Shown: positions 9,137 through 18,131 of the stretch, one piece after another
How positions within the stretch are numbered: the stretch's first letter is position 1
Layout: each line of letters begins with the position of its first letter
Assembly: GCF_003149535.1 (NCBI RefSeq)
Contig: NZ_QGDB01000002.1
Coordinates: 248,001-312,000 of the forward strand
Source of the DNA: Falsochrobactrum shanghaiense
Lineage (GTDB): Bacteria; Pseudomonadota; Alphaproteobacteria; Rhizobiales; Rhizobiaceae
DNA: 64,000 nt
Direction of reading: 5' to 3'
Translations under genes and position numbers: made by a program
Notes under the pieces: generated by a model
Seen by the model: only the letters and a program-made list of their open reading frames with translations
What the model was told of the DNA's origin: nothing
Database searches by the model: none

Positions 9137-10135
9137 TCACAGCGCGCTTTTGACCTTTTCGGCAACCTCTGCTGGAACCCATGGGGTCCACACATCCGAA
9201 TAGCTCTTGAGAAACTCGCGGGCGCCATCCTCACCGGTGGCCTGATTGTCGGCCATCCAGGCCAGCATCTTGTTGACGACGGCATTGGGCCAGGAACGGA
9301 TTTTCACATATTCATAGGCCGGGCCTGCCTGTTCGGCGAATTTTTGCGTAACGATGGTGTTGACCTCGTCCGTTGGCCATTCATTGGGCTTGGGGTCATG
9401 GCAATTATCGACCTTGTTGCAGCGGTTCCACTCGGCCTCGTCGTAAGGCACACCGGAAGGCAGGCGAACCATGTCGTATTTGCCCAGAAGTGCTGTCGGC
9501 TCCCAGTAATAGCCGATCCAGCCGCGCTTGCGCTCATAGGCATGGATGACCGATCCGTCATGGCCTGCCGCCGATCCCGTATCGATCAGATCGAAGCCTG
9601 CTTTTTCAGCCTCATAGGCCTTGTAATACTGGCTTGCGATGACTGTGCCGCCCCAGCCCTGCTGGCCGGCCGACCAAGCACCCTTCGAAGGATCTTCGGG
9701 ATTGGGGAAGAGTTCGGGATGCTTGACGGCATCGGCGATGGTCTTGATTTCCGGGTTCTCGTCGACGATGAACTTGGGAACATACATGCCCTGTATGCCG
9801 CCATCGACGAAGCCTTTGCCTGCGATCAGCAATTTGCCTTCGTCGATATTCTTCTGCGTGATCGGCGGAATGAGGCTGTTCCATGCTTCCGGCGCAATAT
9901 CCGGCTGGCCCTTTTCGGCCATGGAGGTAAGCGTGGGGACGGTATCACCGAGGACAATGCTGGAATCGCAATCAAAGCCGTTGTGCAGGATGAAATTATC
10001 GACATTTGCGAGAAGTTCCGCCGACGCCCAGTTCATGCTGGCGATGGTGACGGTCCCGCATTCTGCAGCGCCGGACGTCGAAACGGTGCCGATCAGGCCG
10101 AACACCAGACAGGTGGATGCAAGTAGCTTCTTCAT
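9137..10135 (-). CDS. ABC transporter substrate-binding protein, betaine/proline type (second of a tandem pair)
   Basis: 332 residues. Signal peptide MKKLLASTCLVFGLIGTVS with cleavage near SGAAE; then an OpuAC/ProX-type domain with TIASMNWASAELL, GQPDIAPEAW and YYWEPTALLGKYDM, where aromatic residues probably form a quaternary-amine cage. The start at 10135 is supported by tgggagactatc; an upstream in-frame start 93 bp earlier lacks a signal peptide. It is paralogous to the neighbouring 10233-11234 protein (roughly half or more identical by eye) and shares one permease and ATPase with it. Periplasmic. Confidence 0.9.
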   Translation of the reverse strand: MKKLLASTCLVFGLIGTVSTSGAAECGTVTIASMNWASAELLANVDNFILHNGFDCDSSIVLGDTVPTLTSMAEKGQPDIAPEAWNSLIPPITQKNIDEGKLLIAGKGFVDGGIQGMYVPKFIVDENPEIKTIADAVKHPELFPNPEDPSKGAWSAGQQGWGGTVIASQYYKAYEAEKAGFDLIDTGSAAGHDGSVIHAYERKRGWIGYYWEPTALLGKYDMVRLPSGVPYDEAEWNRCNKVDNCHDPKPNEWPTDEVNTIVTQKFAEQAGPAYEYVKIRSWPNAVVNKMLAWMADNQATGEDGAREFLKSYSDVWTPWVPAEVAEKVKSAL

Positions 10136-10184
10136 GATAGTCTCCCAATTCGAACAAAATATGCTCATAGCGTTAGCCCGGCCT

Positions 10185-10237
10185 CCACTGGATTTCCCTG
10201 TGGAGGCGTTTCGCACTTTTGCTGGCAATGCTCTAAA
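10185..10237 (-). repeat. Dispersed Bru-RS-like repeat copy between tandem binding-protein genes
   Basis: Read on the minus strand this begins TAGAGCATTGCCAGCAAAAG and continues GCGAAACGCC, matching the repeat copies at 27298, 39929 and 49175. The first TAG is the stop codon of the upstream binding-protein gene. The repeat fills most of the 97-bp spacer between the paralogous genes. Confidence 0.65.
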
Positions 10238-11234
10238 GAGATGCTTCGATCTTCTCCGCCGCTTCAGGGGAGACCCAATCCGCCCAGAGATCCTTGTTGT
10301 TCTTCAGGAAATGTTTTGCGCCGTCCTCACCCGAAGCCTGATTGTCCGTCATCCAGGCCATCAGCTTGGAAACCGTATCATTGCTCCAGCTGCGTTTTTC
10401 GATGTAGCTCATGGCGTCAGGGCCGATCTTGTCGATTGATCCTTTCGCAACGAGGGTGACGATCCGGTCGACCGGGAATGCATTCGGCTTGGGATCGGGG
10501 CAGTCGGCAACGGTATTGCACCGCTTCCATTCCTCAGCATCGTGCTCGACGCCGGGGTCGAGCCGGACCATCGGATATTTGCCAAGGAGCGCGGTGGGTT
10601 CCCAATAAAAGGCGACGACATTCTCGTTGCGCTCATAGGCTTTGGCGATTGCGCCATCCAGCCCTGCCGCCGATCCGGTATCAACGAGCGTAAAATTGCT
10701 CTTTTGGCCCTCAAGCGCCTTGAATAGCTGGGAGGTCGTGACAGTGCCGCCCCAACCCTGCGGGCCGTTCAGCACCGCGCCTTTTGAAGAATCCTCGGAC
10801 GATGGAAACAGCTCGGGATGCTTGAGCATGTCGGGGATCGTCTTGATTTCAGGATGCGCTTCGGCGGTGAATTGCGGAATATACCATCCCTGAATGCCAC
10901 CATCGGGCAATGGCGAACCGATCTCGACGATCGTTCCTTCCTGCGTGCCTTTACCGATGATGTCGGGAAGAAGGTCGACCCATGCCTCTGGCGCAATATC
11001 GGGCTGTCCCCTCTCGGCCATCGATGTCAGCGTCGGCACCGTATCGCCGACCGTGATTTCGGCGCTGCAGCCATAGCCTTCATTGAGGATGATCTTGTCG
11101 AGATTGGAAAGCACTTCGGCGCTTTGCCAGTTCATGCTCGCGATGACGATATTGCCGCAATCAGCGGCGGAGGCGCTGGATGCACCTATGAACAGCCCGC
11201 CAATAAGGCAGGTGGATGCCAGTAGCTTTTTCAT
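10233..11234 (-). CDS. ABC transporter substrate-binding protein, betaine/proline type (first of a tandem pair)
   Basis: 333 residues. Signal peptide MKKLLASTCLIGGLFIGAS, cleavage near ASAAD, then an OpuAC/ProX-type domain with IVIASMNWQSAEVL, GQPDIAPEAW and FYWEPTALLGKYPM. It is a close paralogue of the 9137-10135 product. The start at 11234 follows a purine-rich aaaaagggg. First gene of the importer operon, 165 bp downstream of a TetR gene on the same strand. The stop codon TAG coincides with the end of a dispersed repeat, so the C-terminus may have been set by repeat insertion. Having two receptors suggests a broadened substrate range. Confidence 0.9.
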   Translation of the reverse strand: MKKLLASTCLIGGLFIGASSASAADCGNIVIASMNWQSAEVLSNLDKIILNEGYGCSAEITVGDTVPTLTSMAERGQPDIAPEAWVDLLPDIIGKGTQEGTIVEIGSPLPDGGIQGWYIPQFTAEAHPEIKTIPDMLKHPELFPSSEDSSKGAVLNGPQGWGGTVTTSQLFKALEGQKSNFTLVDTGSAAGLDGAIAKAYERNENVVAFYWEPTALLGKYPMVRLDPGVEHDAEEWKRCNTVADCPDPKPNAFPVDRIVTLVAKGSIDKIGPDAMSYIEKRSWSNDTVSKLMAWMTDNQASGEDGAKHFLKNNKDLWADWVSPEAAEKIEASL

Positions 11235-11399
11235 TTTATTCCCCTTTTTATGTGGCGGCGTCGGACTGCAGGGGCCGCCTTTCCCCGCATCAGATAGAAC
11301 TGGTTGCAAACTCTCCCATGCCCGCATCGTGCCGGACACAGGTGATGGCGCTCCCGAGCCATCCCGCGCCGCCTGAGATGCAATTTCTCAACATGGCAC

Positions 11400-12062
11400 T
11401 CAAACCTCCCCTTCAACTGCCTTGCCGGGCGCCTCGCCGGGCTTGTATCCATGCCTTGCGAAAAAGCGGTTCAATTCGCGTTGCTCCGGCATCTGCCCGG
11501 TATAGATTGCGATATATTCCGGAATTCTGCGCATACGGGTCGGAATGTCTTCCTCCGACTGCATCGAAATATAGCCGATCTGGACCAGATAGGTCGTCCG
11601 CGCCCGCACATCGGCACTGTTTTCAGGGGTGCCGAAGCGGATGAACATGCGCTTGATTGCCTCCATACGCTCCCGGTCGGCTTCCATGATCTCCGTCAGG
11701 ATTTCCTCTGATTGCAGCGCCCAGCTGCGCACGGCGAACTCAAACTTCGAATCGAAGAGATCCCTGTTCAGCCAGCAGTCGAAGACGTTCAGCATCGCTT
11801 CGGCGAGGGATTCCGCATAGGCTTCGGATTGTCTGACGATCCCCCCCGTATTCTTGTCCCGCCAGCGTGTGATCAGCGCGCTCAGCAGTTCCTCGCGATC
11901 CTTGAAGAACCAGTAAAAACTGGTTCGCGACAAGTTCAGCTTCTTGGCCAGCGGCAGGATTTTCACTGAATCGATGCCAGCCTCCAGCAGCGTCTGATAG
12001 GCCGCTTCCAGCCATCCCTCCGCCGAGCCTCTCCAGCCACTATCGTGCACAGACTGGTCCAT
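11400..12062 (-). CDS. TetR/AcrR-family transcriptional regulator
   Basis: 220 residues. N-terminal helix-turn-helix at about 15-65 (LLEAGIDSVKILPLAKKLNL then SRTSFYWFFKDREELL), the canonical TetR pattern; the C-terminal half is an all-helical ligand domain. It is divergent from the trimethylamine-dehydrogenase-like gene at 12211 and upstream of the importer operon on its own strand, so it could control both. The 150-bp gap holds an 8-bp inverted repeat overlapping a -35-like TTGACA. Confidence 0.88.
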   Translation of the reverse strand: MDQSVHDSGWRGSAEGWLEAAYQTLLEAGIDSVKILPLAKKLNLSRTSFYWFFKDREELLSALITRWRDKNTGGIVRQSEAYAESLAEAMLNVFDCWLNRDLFDSKFEFAVRSWALQSEEILTEIMEADRERMEAIKRMFIRFGTPENSADVRARTTYLVQIGYISMQSEEDIPTRMRRIPEYIAIYTGQMPEQRELNRFFARHGYKPGEAPGKAVEGEV

Positions 12063-12113
12063 GGAACGATTCCTAACAAGAAGATAAAATGGATTGCAAG
12101 CAGAATGTTCATC

Positions 12114-12155
12114 TATGTCAAATTAACGCACATTGATGTTTTCATCATTGACATA
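12114..12155. promoter_or_regulatory. Candidate TetR operator overlapping a -35-like element
   Basis: Inverted repeat TATGTCAA (12114-12121) and TTGACATA (12148-12155) enclose a smaller inverted repeat TGATG-tttt-CATCA (12134-12147) with nearly the same centre. The right arm contains TTGACA at 12148-12153, a perfect -35 hexamer pointing to the 12211 gene; the matching -10 is weak. The position between divergent TetR and enzyme genes suits autoregulation and repression. Confidence 0.45.
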
Positions 12156-12210
12156 TGTGTACAGTCAGACTTAGCGTTCGAAAAAATCTCCATAAATGGG
12201 AACACGCCTC

Positions 12211-14247
12211 ATGTCGAACGATCCTCTATTGCAGCCCTATAAACTCAAGCATCTCACGCTCAAGAACCGGATCATCGTCACATCCCACGAGCCTGCTTAT
12301 CCCGAAGACGGGATGCCCAAGGGACGCTATCGCGCCTATACGGTGGAGCGGGCCAGGGGCGGGGTCGCGCTCACCATGACGGCGGGTTCTGCTGCCGTTT
12401 CGCGCGACAGCCCGCCGGTTTTCAACAATCTTCTCGCCTATAAGGATGAGATCGTCCCGTGGATCCGCGACATGACCGATGCGGTGCATGAGGCGGGCGC
12501 GGCCATCATGATCCAGCTCACCCATCTTGGCCGCCGCACGCGCTGGGACAAGGCCGACTGGCTGCCGGTGGTCGCGCCTTCCCATCATCGCGAAGCGGCG
12601 CACCGTGCCTTTCCCAAGAAAATCGAGGATTGGGACATCGAGCGTATCATCAAGGATTTCGCCGATGCGGCCGAACGCATGAAGGCGGGCGGCATGGACG
12701 GGGTGGAGCTTGAGGCCTATGGCCATCTCATCGACCAGTTCAACTCACCGCTGACCAATGAGCTTGAGGGGCCTTATAACGGCTCGCTGGAAAACCGCAT
12801 GCGCTTTTGCTTCGATGTTTTCAGGGCGATGCGCGAGCGGGTGGGGGACGACTTCATTCTTGGCGTGCGCTACACTGCCGATGAAACCCTGCCCGGCGGA
12901 ACGGGCAGGGCGGAAGGGCTGGAAATCTCGCGTCGGCTCAAGGAAAGCGGCCTGATCGATTATCTCAACGTCATTCGCGGCCATATCGATACCGATGCCG
13001 GTCTGACGGATGTGATTCCCATTCAGGGCATGGCAAGCGCGCCCCATCTCGATTTTGCGGCAGATGTGCGCGCGGCGACCAGTTTTCCGACCTTCCATGC
13101 AGCCAAGATTCAGGATGTGGCGACCGCGCGCCATGCTATCGCGTCGGGCAAGGTGGATATGGTCGGCATGACCCGCGCGCACATGACCGATCCGCATATC
13201 GTGCGCAAGATCATGGAAAAGCGCGAAGACGATATTCGTCCCTGCGTGGGGGCAAATTACTGCCTTGACCGCATCTATCAGGGGGGTGCGGCCTATTGCA
13301 TCCATAATGCGGCCACCGGGCGCGAACTCACCATGCCGCATGTCATTGAAAAAGCGGCGCGCCGCAAGAAGGTTGCCGTGATCGGCGCGGGTCCGGCAGG
13401 ACTTGAAGCGGCGCGGGTGGCTGCAGAGCGCGGACACGAAGTGGTGGTGATGGAAGCTGCGGCGCAGGCGGGCGGACAGGTGCGGCTGACTGCGCAGAGC
13501 GCGCGCCGCCGCGAGATGATCTCGATCATCGACTGGCGTATGGCCCAATGCGAAAAGCACGGCGTCATCTTCCATTTCAACACATGGGCGGATGCCGGGA
13601 GCATCGAGGCGCAAAATCCCGATGTCGTCATCATTGCCACCGGCGGACTGCCGCATACCGAAGTTCTCGCGAAAGGCAATGAACTGGTCGTCTCGGCATG
13701 GGACATTATTGCCGGCGATGTGAAACCGGGTTCCAATGTCCTGATTTATGACGATGCAGGCGATCATTCCGGATTGCAGGCGGCTGAAATCATCGCAAAG
13801 ACCGGCGCGAAGGTGGAAATCATGACGCCCGACCGGGCTTTTGCCCCGGAGGTCATGGCGATGAACCTTGTTCCCTATATGCGTTCGCTGCAAAAGCTCG
13901 ACGTCACCTTTACCGTGACATTCCGTCTGGAAGCGGTCGAAAGGAGCGGCAATCAGCTCATCGCCCATATTGGCAGCGATTACGGCGGCGTGTCGAAACA
14001 GCGCACGGTCGATCAGATCGTCGTCAATCACGGCACCCTTCCGCTCGATGAGCTTTATTTCGATCTCAAGCCCCTGTCCTCCAATGGCGGCGAAACCTCC
14101 TACGAGCAATTGCTCGCAGGCAAACCGCAATCGGTGGTGCGCAATTCGCAAGGCAGGTTCCAGCTTTTCAGAATTGGCGATGCTGTCGCAGCACGTAACA
14201 CCCATGCCGCAATTTATGACGGTCTGCGGCTCGCAAAGGATATATAA
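12211..14247 (+). CDS. NADH:flavin oxidoreductase, trimethylamine/dimethylglycine dehydrogenase-like (candidate N-demethylase)
   Basis: 678 residues. N-terminal FMN TIM-barrel (about 1-350) with HLGRRTRWD and NGSLENRMRF, then an iron-sulfur hinge and FAD/NAD-binding halves (VAVIGAGPAGLEAARVA at about 388). This is the TMADH/2,4-dienoyl-CoA reductase/DgcA architecture. In the hinge, three of the four cluster cysteines of TMADH are kept (C345, C351, C363) but position 348 is Ala (PCVGANYC), so the cluster may be altered or absent. ATG at 12211 has ggga eight bases upstream; an ATG 15 bp earlier has no ribosome site. Neighbouring betaine genes suggest N-demethylation of a methylated amino or imino acid. 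Confidence 0.85.
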   Translation: MSNDPLLQPYKLKHLTLKNRIIVTSHEPAYPEDGMPKGRYRAYTVERARGGVALTMTAGSAAVSRDSPPVFNNLLAYKDEIVPWIRDMTDAVHEAGAAIMIQLTHLGRRTRWDKADWLPVVAPSHHREAAHRAFPKKIEDWDIERIIKDFADAAERMKAGGMDGVELEAYGHLIDQFNSPLTNELEGPYNGSLENRMRFCFDVFRAMRERVGDDFILGVRYTADETLPGGTGRAEGLEISRRLKESGLIDYLNVIRGHIDTDAGLTDVIPIQGMASAPHLDFAADVRAATSFPTFHAAKIQDVATARHAIASGKVDMVGMTRAHMTDPHIVRKIMEKREDDIRPCVGANYCLDRIYQGGAAYCIHNAATGRELTMPHVIEKAARRKKVAVIGAGPAGLEAARVAAERGHEVVVMEAAAQAGGQVRLTAQSARRREMISIIDWRMAQCEKHGVIFHFNTWADAGSIEAQNPDVVIIATGGLPHTEVLAKGNELVVSAWDIIAGDVKPGSNVLIYDDAGDHSGLQAAEIIAKTGAKVEIMTPDRAFAPEVMAMNLVPYMRSLQKLDVTFTVTFRLEAVERSGNQLIAHIGSDYGGVSKQRTVDQIVVNHGTLPLDELYFDLKPLSSNGGETSYEQLLAGKPQSVVRNSQGRFQLFRIGDAVAARNTHAAIYDGLRLAKDI

Positions 14248-14291
14248 CCGGAAAATCCCCCCATTCCGGGGGAGTAGGTGGAGGAGGCTTT

Positions 14292-14894
14292 ATGACAAAT
14301 CGCGACGAGGCATTGCAGGCTTTCGTTGATGCGGCCCATGGCGCATTTACAAAATTTGCAAGGAATGCGGAATCGGAACGCTCGATAGAACAGATTTTCG
14401 AAGCGCTTGAGGTTCCCGGCGAATTGCGGGCCGATGAAGGAAAACAGCTTCCCGTCTGCCGTTATCTCGACACGGCATTGGCGGTCGATTTCAAGGATCC
14501 CGCACTCAGCCGTCTGGCGCAATCGTTCAAAGCCCTCGCACCCCGGCTTACATGGCGCGAGCGCAGCGATAATGCAGGCACCGCGAGCGCCAATTATGCC
14601 GATGGCCACGGCAATGCCATGGTGCTTGGTCCGGGCGGACTTGAAGCGCGCAACGATCTGTGGATCGGCGCGACGCTGCTTGCGCCCAATGTCCGCTATC
14701 CCGATCACGACCACGCGCCGGAAGAAGTCTATCTCGTTCTTTCTGAAGGCGAGTTCAGTCAGGGGGATGGCGATTGGTTCTCACCGGGAATCGGCGGCTC
14801 TTTCTATAATGTCCCCAATATCAAACATGCCATGCGCTCAGTCGATACGCCGCTTTTCGCCTTCTGGGCATTGCGGGTCAACAAGAAGCACTGA
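14292..14894 (+). CDS. Dimethylsulfoniopropionate lyase-family cupin (DddL/DddQ/DddW-like)
   Basis: 200 residues. The C-terminal cupin metal motif reads DHDHAPEEVY (His139, His141, Glu144/145, Tyr147) with the second-motif His179 (NIKHAM), matching the pattern of cupin DMSP lyases, which cleave DMSP to dimethyl sulfide and acrylate. A GGAGGAGG lies seven bases before the ATG. It follows the TMADH-like gene after 44 bp, which include a small CCGGAA/TTCCGG hairpin. Betaine importers commonly carry DMSP too. Family match is good; whether this protein cleaves DMSP or another onium compound is open. Confidence 0.75.
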   Translation: MTNRDEALQAFVDAAHGAFTKFARNAESERSIEQIFEALEVPGELRADEGKQLPVCRYLDTALAVDFKDPALSRLAQSFKALAPRLTWRERSDNAGTASANYADGHGNAMVLGPGGLEARNDLWIGATLLAPNVRYPDHDHAPEEVYLVLSEGEFSQGDGDWFSPGIGGSFYNVPNIKHAMRSVDTPLFAFWALRVNKKH

Positions 14895-14905
14895 TCGGCA
14901 CGATT

Positions 14906-15781
14906 TCAGATACTTTTGACGAGCCAGTCGGCGAAGACGCGCGCCTTCGCCGATGCCCGTGGATGGATTTTCAGGTAGAATGGCACGGGTGAAGCCATGC
15001 TTTCGGGCGCAAGCTGGACCAGCCGGCTCTCCTGCATCAGATTGCCGATCAGCCCGTCCCAACCCAGAACCGCTCCGACATCGTCCTGCGCGCTCTGAAG
15101 AGCGATAATGTAATTATTGACGTAAAAATTGCGCCCTCTTGGCGCCGGCTGTCCCAGCGCTGAAAGCCAGTCTGACCAATTCGTCCAGCTGGTTTCATCG
15201 CCGCTGGAATGGATCAGCGGCGCGCCCACCAGATCGGCAATGGTGGAAATGCCATATTGTGCCGCAAAACGCGGCGTACCCAGCGCGACGATCCGGTCAT
15301 GAAAAAGAGTGCGGCATTCATCCCTTTCGTCGGGATCGCCATAATGAATGTTCAAATCGCAGCGGCTGGCATCAGAAGGAACGTCGCTGACGATCTGCGC
15401 TATGGTGACGCCGGGATGGATCTTCCAGAAGGCGGAGATTTTTGGCGTTAGCCACAGTGAACTCACAGCAGTCGTCGAACGGATGGTGACATCGACCGTT
15501 TCGGGCCGCTCCCTTATCTGGGCGATGGCTTCGGAAATGGCTTCAAGGCTGCGTTGCAACGCGACGAACAGGAAGGCGCCCTTTTCCGTCAGCTCGACGC
15601 CCTTGCTGCGGCGGATGAACATGGCGCAACCCAGATCGGCCTCCAGCGCCTTTACCTGATGGCTTATCGCCGCAGGCGTCACGTTTAATTCCTGCGCGGC
15701 TTTCTTGAAGCTCAAATTACGCGCCGCCGCTTCAAAGCAGACGAGCGCCGTTATGGAGGAAAGGTCGTATGGCCTTGCCAT
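14906..15781 (-). CDS. LysR-family transcriptional regulator (GcvA-like)
   Basis: 291 residues. N-terminal wHTH at about 5-65 (ITALVCFEAAARNLSFKKAA, then TPAAISHQVKALEADLG), then a LysR substrate-binding domain. Start 15781 is preferred to one 24 bp upstream because aggagccattc precedes it. It is divergent from the Rieske oxygenase gene at 15933, and the gap contains a LysR-type ATTA-N7-TAAT box. It converges on the cupin gene with an 11-bp gap. It probably controls the oxygenase in response to a betaine-like ligand. Confidence 0.88.
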   Translation of the reverse strand: MARPYDLSSITALVCFEAAARNLSFKKAAQELNVTPAAISHQVKALEADLGCAMFIRRSKGVELTEKGAFLFVALQRSLEAISEAIAQIRERPETVDVTIRSTTAVSSLWLTPKISAFWKIHPGVTIAQIVSDVPSDASRCDLNIHYGDPDERDECRTLFHDRIVALGTPRFAAQYGISTIADLVGAPLIHSSGDETSWTNWSDWLSALGQPAPRGRNFYVNNYIIALQSAQDDVGAVLGWDGLIGNLMQESRLVQLAPESMASPVPFYLKIHPRASAKARVFADWLVKSI

Positions 15782-15827
15782 GAATGGCTCCTGTGCGATC
15801 CGCAACTCCGAAGGGGAAAGTTCTGAG

Positions 15828-15842
15828 ATTACATAAACTAAT
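15828..15842. promoter_or_regulatory. LysR-type operator box (ATTA-N7-TAAT)
   Basis: ATTACATAAACTAAT is a T-N11-A inverted motif with perfect ATTA/TAAT arms, the classic LysR-type binding site. It lies 46 bp from the LysR start and about 90 bp before the Rieske gene, the usual place for an activator site in a divergent pair. Confidence 0.5.
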
Positions 15843-15923
15843 CCATGATGAAAATAACTGCTATTGTCAAATCGGGCTGCGGGGATGAGAGTTTTTAGAC
15901 TGGTTCAAAAAAGCAAATGGTAG

Positions 15924-17168
<1,245 letters not shown>

Positions 17169-17200
17169 AGCTGTGCGGATATAGCGATTGGCGCGGTTAG

Positions 17201-17250
17201 AGCATGTCGCCCGAAAGTGGGAACCGGTTTCGGGATAACGACATGCGTAA
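17201..17250. repeat. Dispersed palindromic repeat (CCGAAA...TTTCGG family)
   Basis: Nested hairpin: GCATGTC (17202-17208) pairs with GACATGC (17240-17246), and inside it CCGAAA with TTTCGG. It lies in the 100-bp gap between the convergent Rieske and hypothetical genes and may act as a bidirectional end signal. A similar structure with different outer arms is at 27411-27453. Confidence 0.6.
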
Positions 17251-17268
17251 GAACAACAACTTAAAGCG

Positions 17269-17859
17269 TCAATCGCGTTCCGCGACGATCTGGAGTTCGG
17301 ACATGACTTCGATGCTTCTGTCTTCAAAAACAGTGTCGAAATCGCGCCCAAGCGAGGCCAGATAATCATCCCGGTCAAGATTAAGCTGCCGGATTTCGGC
17401 GTCATAACGCGCAACAGCCGCCGTAAGCCAGCGGTTCACCAGAAAGTCGGGTTCAGCCAGTTCCACATTGAAGCGCTCAAGATAGGCATTTGTGGTTCGG
17501 GCATCGTGCCATTTCCCGCCAACGACCCATCGATTGACCGTAAAAAGCCGCGTGAGCCTGCCTTTCGCATCGACGCCGACCGCAATCAGATGGCATGGCT
17601 CGCTGTCGCGTCCTTCGGGGCGGATAAAACAGTGAAAATGCCCATGCTCGCCAAGCGATGCGGAATCGTCATGGCAGTGATAATACCATTGCGCGCCGCT
17701 ATCGGCATCGAAAACATCTTTTTCGGGATAGTGTTTCCAGGTCGTCAAACCCTGTGAAGGCAGGATTTTTAGCAATGAACTGGTGCCGGATTTTGCAAGC
17801 AGGGCTTCGCAATAGGCCATCTCCTGCGCAGCCCGTTGCCTTGCCTGCGCATCAGGCAT
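17269..17859 (-). CDS. Conserved hypothetical protein (possibly DUF6969-like)
   Basis: 196 residues, no signal peptide or membrane segment. A distinctive His/Cys-rich stretch (YYHCHDDSASLGEHGHFHCF, residues ~59-78) could bind metal. NRWVVGGKWHDA lies mid-protein and the C-terminal third is charged. I do not recognise a function; I only suspect a DUF6969-type family. The start overlaps the stop of the small exported protein by one base (TGATG) and that gene overlaps the YeeE/YedE transporter gene, so all three are one operon. This suggests a link to sulfur-compound transport. Confidence 0.65.
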   Translation of the reverse strand: MPDAQARQRAAQEMAYCEALLAKSGTSSLLKILPSQGLTTWKHYPEKDVFDADSGAQWYYHCHDDSASLGEHGHFHCFIRPEGRDSEPCHLIAVGVDAKGRLTRLFTVNRWVVGGKWHDARTTNAYLERFNVELAEPDFLVNRWLTAAVARYDAEIRQLNLDRDDYLASLGRDFDTVFEDRSIEVMSELQIVAERD

Positions 17860-18131
17860 CAGAATGCCCCCGCAGAACAGGGATTGCCGCCTGCGGGCGG
17901 GGCTGCGGGTTCTGGCGCCGGTGCGTCGGCGGCTGCTCCGCTATATTGACTTGCCAGATCGTCGTAGCTGCGCTGTCCCGGCGCGGGGGGAAGGGCCGCC
18001 GCACAGGGATTGAAGCTTTCATCCTGCGAGGCCACGGGGGCAGGGGCATCGCTTACGGCATAATCGGCGGCGATTGCACCAAATGCGGTGAGGAGTGATG
18101 CGCCGAAAAGCAGCGTATTTTTCTTGCTCAT
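17859..18131 (-). CDS. Small exported Pro/Ala-rich protein with two NPC motifs
   Basis: 90 residues. Signal peptide MSKKNTLLFGASLLTAFGAIAA with cleavage near AIAA-DY; the rest is low-complexity Ala/Pro with just two cysteines, each in a near-repeat: NPCAA at about 42 and NPCSA near the C-terminus. It overlaps the transporter gene upstream (ATGA) and the hypothetical gene downstream. The context suggests a periplasmic thiol carrier or accessory for the YeeE/YedE transporter, but this is inference; no family is recognised. Confidence 0.65.
   Translation of the reverse strand: MSKKNTLLFGASLLTAFGAIAADYAVSDAPAPVASQDESFNPCAAALPPAPGQRSYDDLASQYSGAAADAPAPEPAAPPAGGNPCSAGAF

Noticed and set aside
12745-14205. 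Long antisense open frame (486 codons) opposite the TMADH-like gene
   Set aside because: It mirrors a clearly conserved gene in a GC-rich region, has His/Arg-rich composition typical of antisense frames and no ribosome site or recognisable family.
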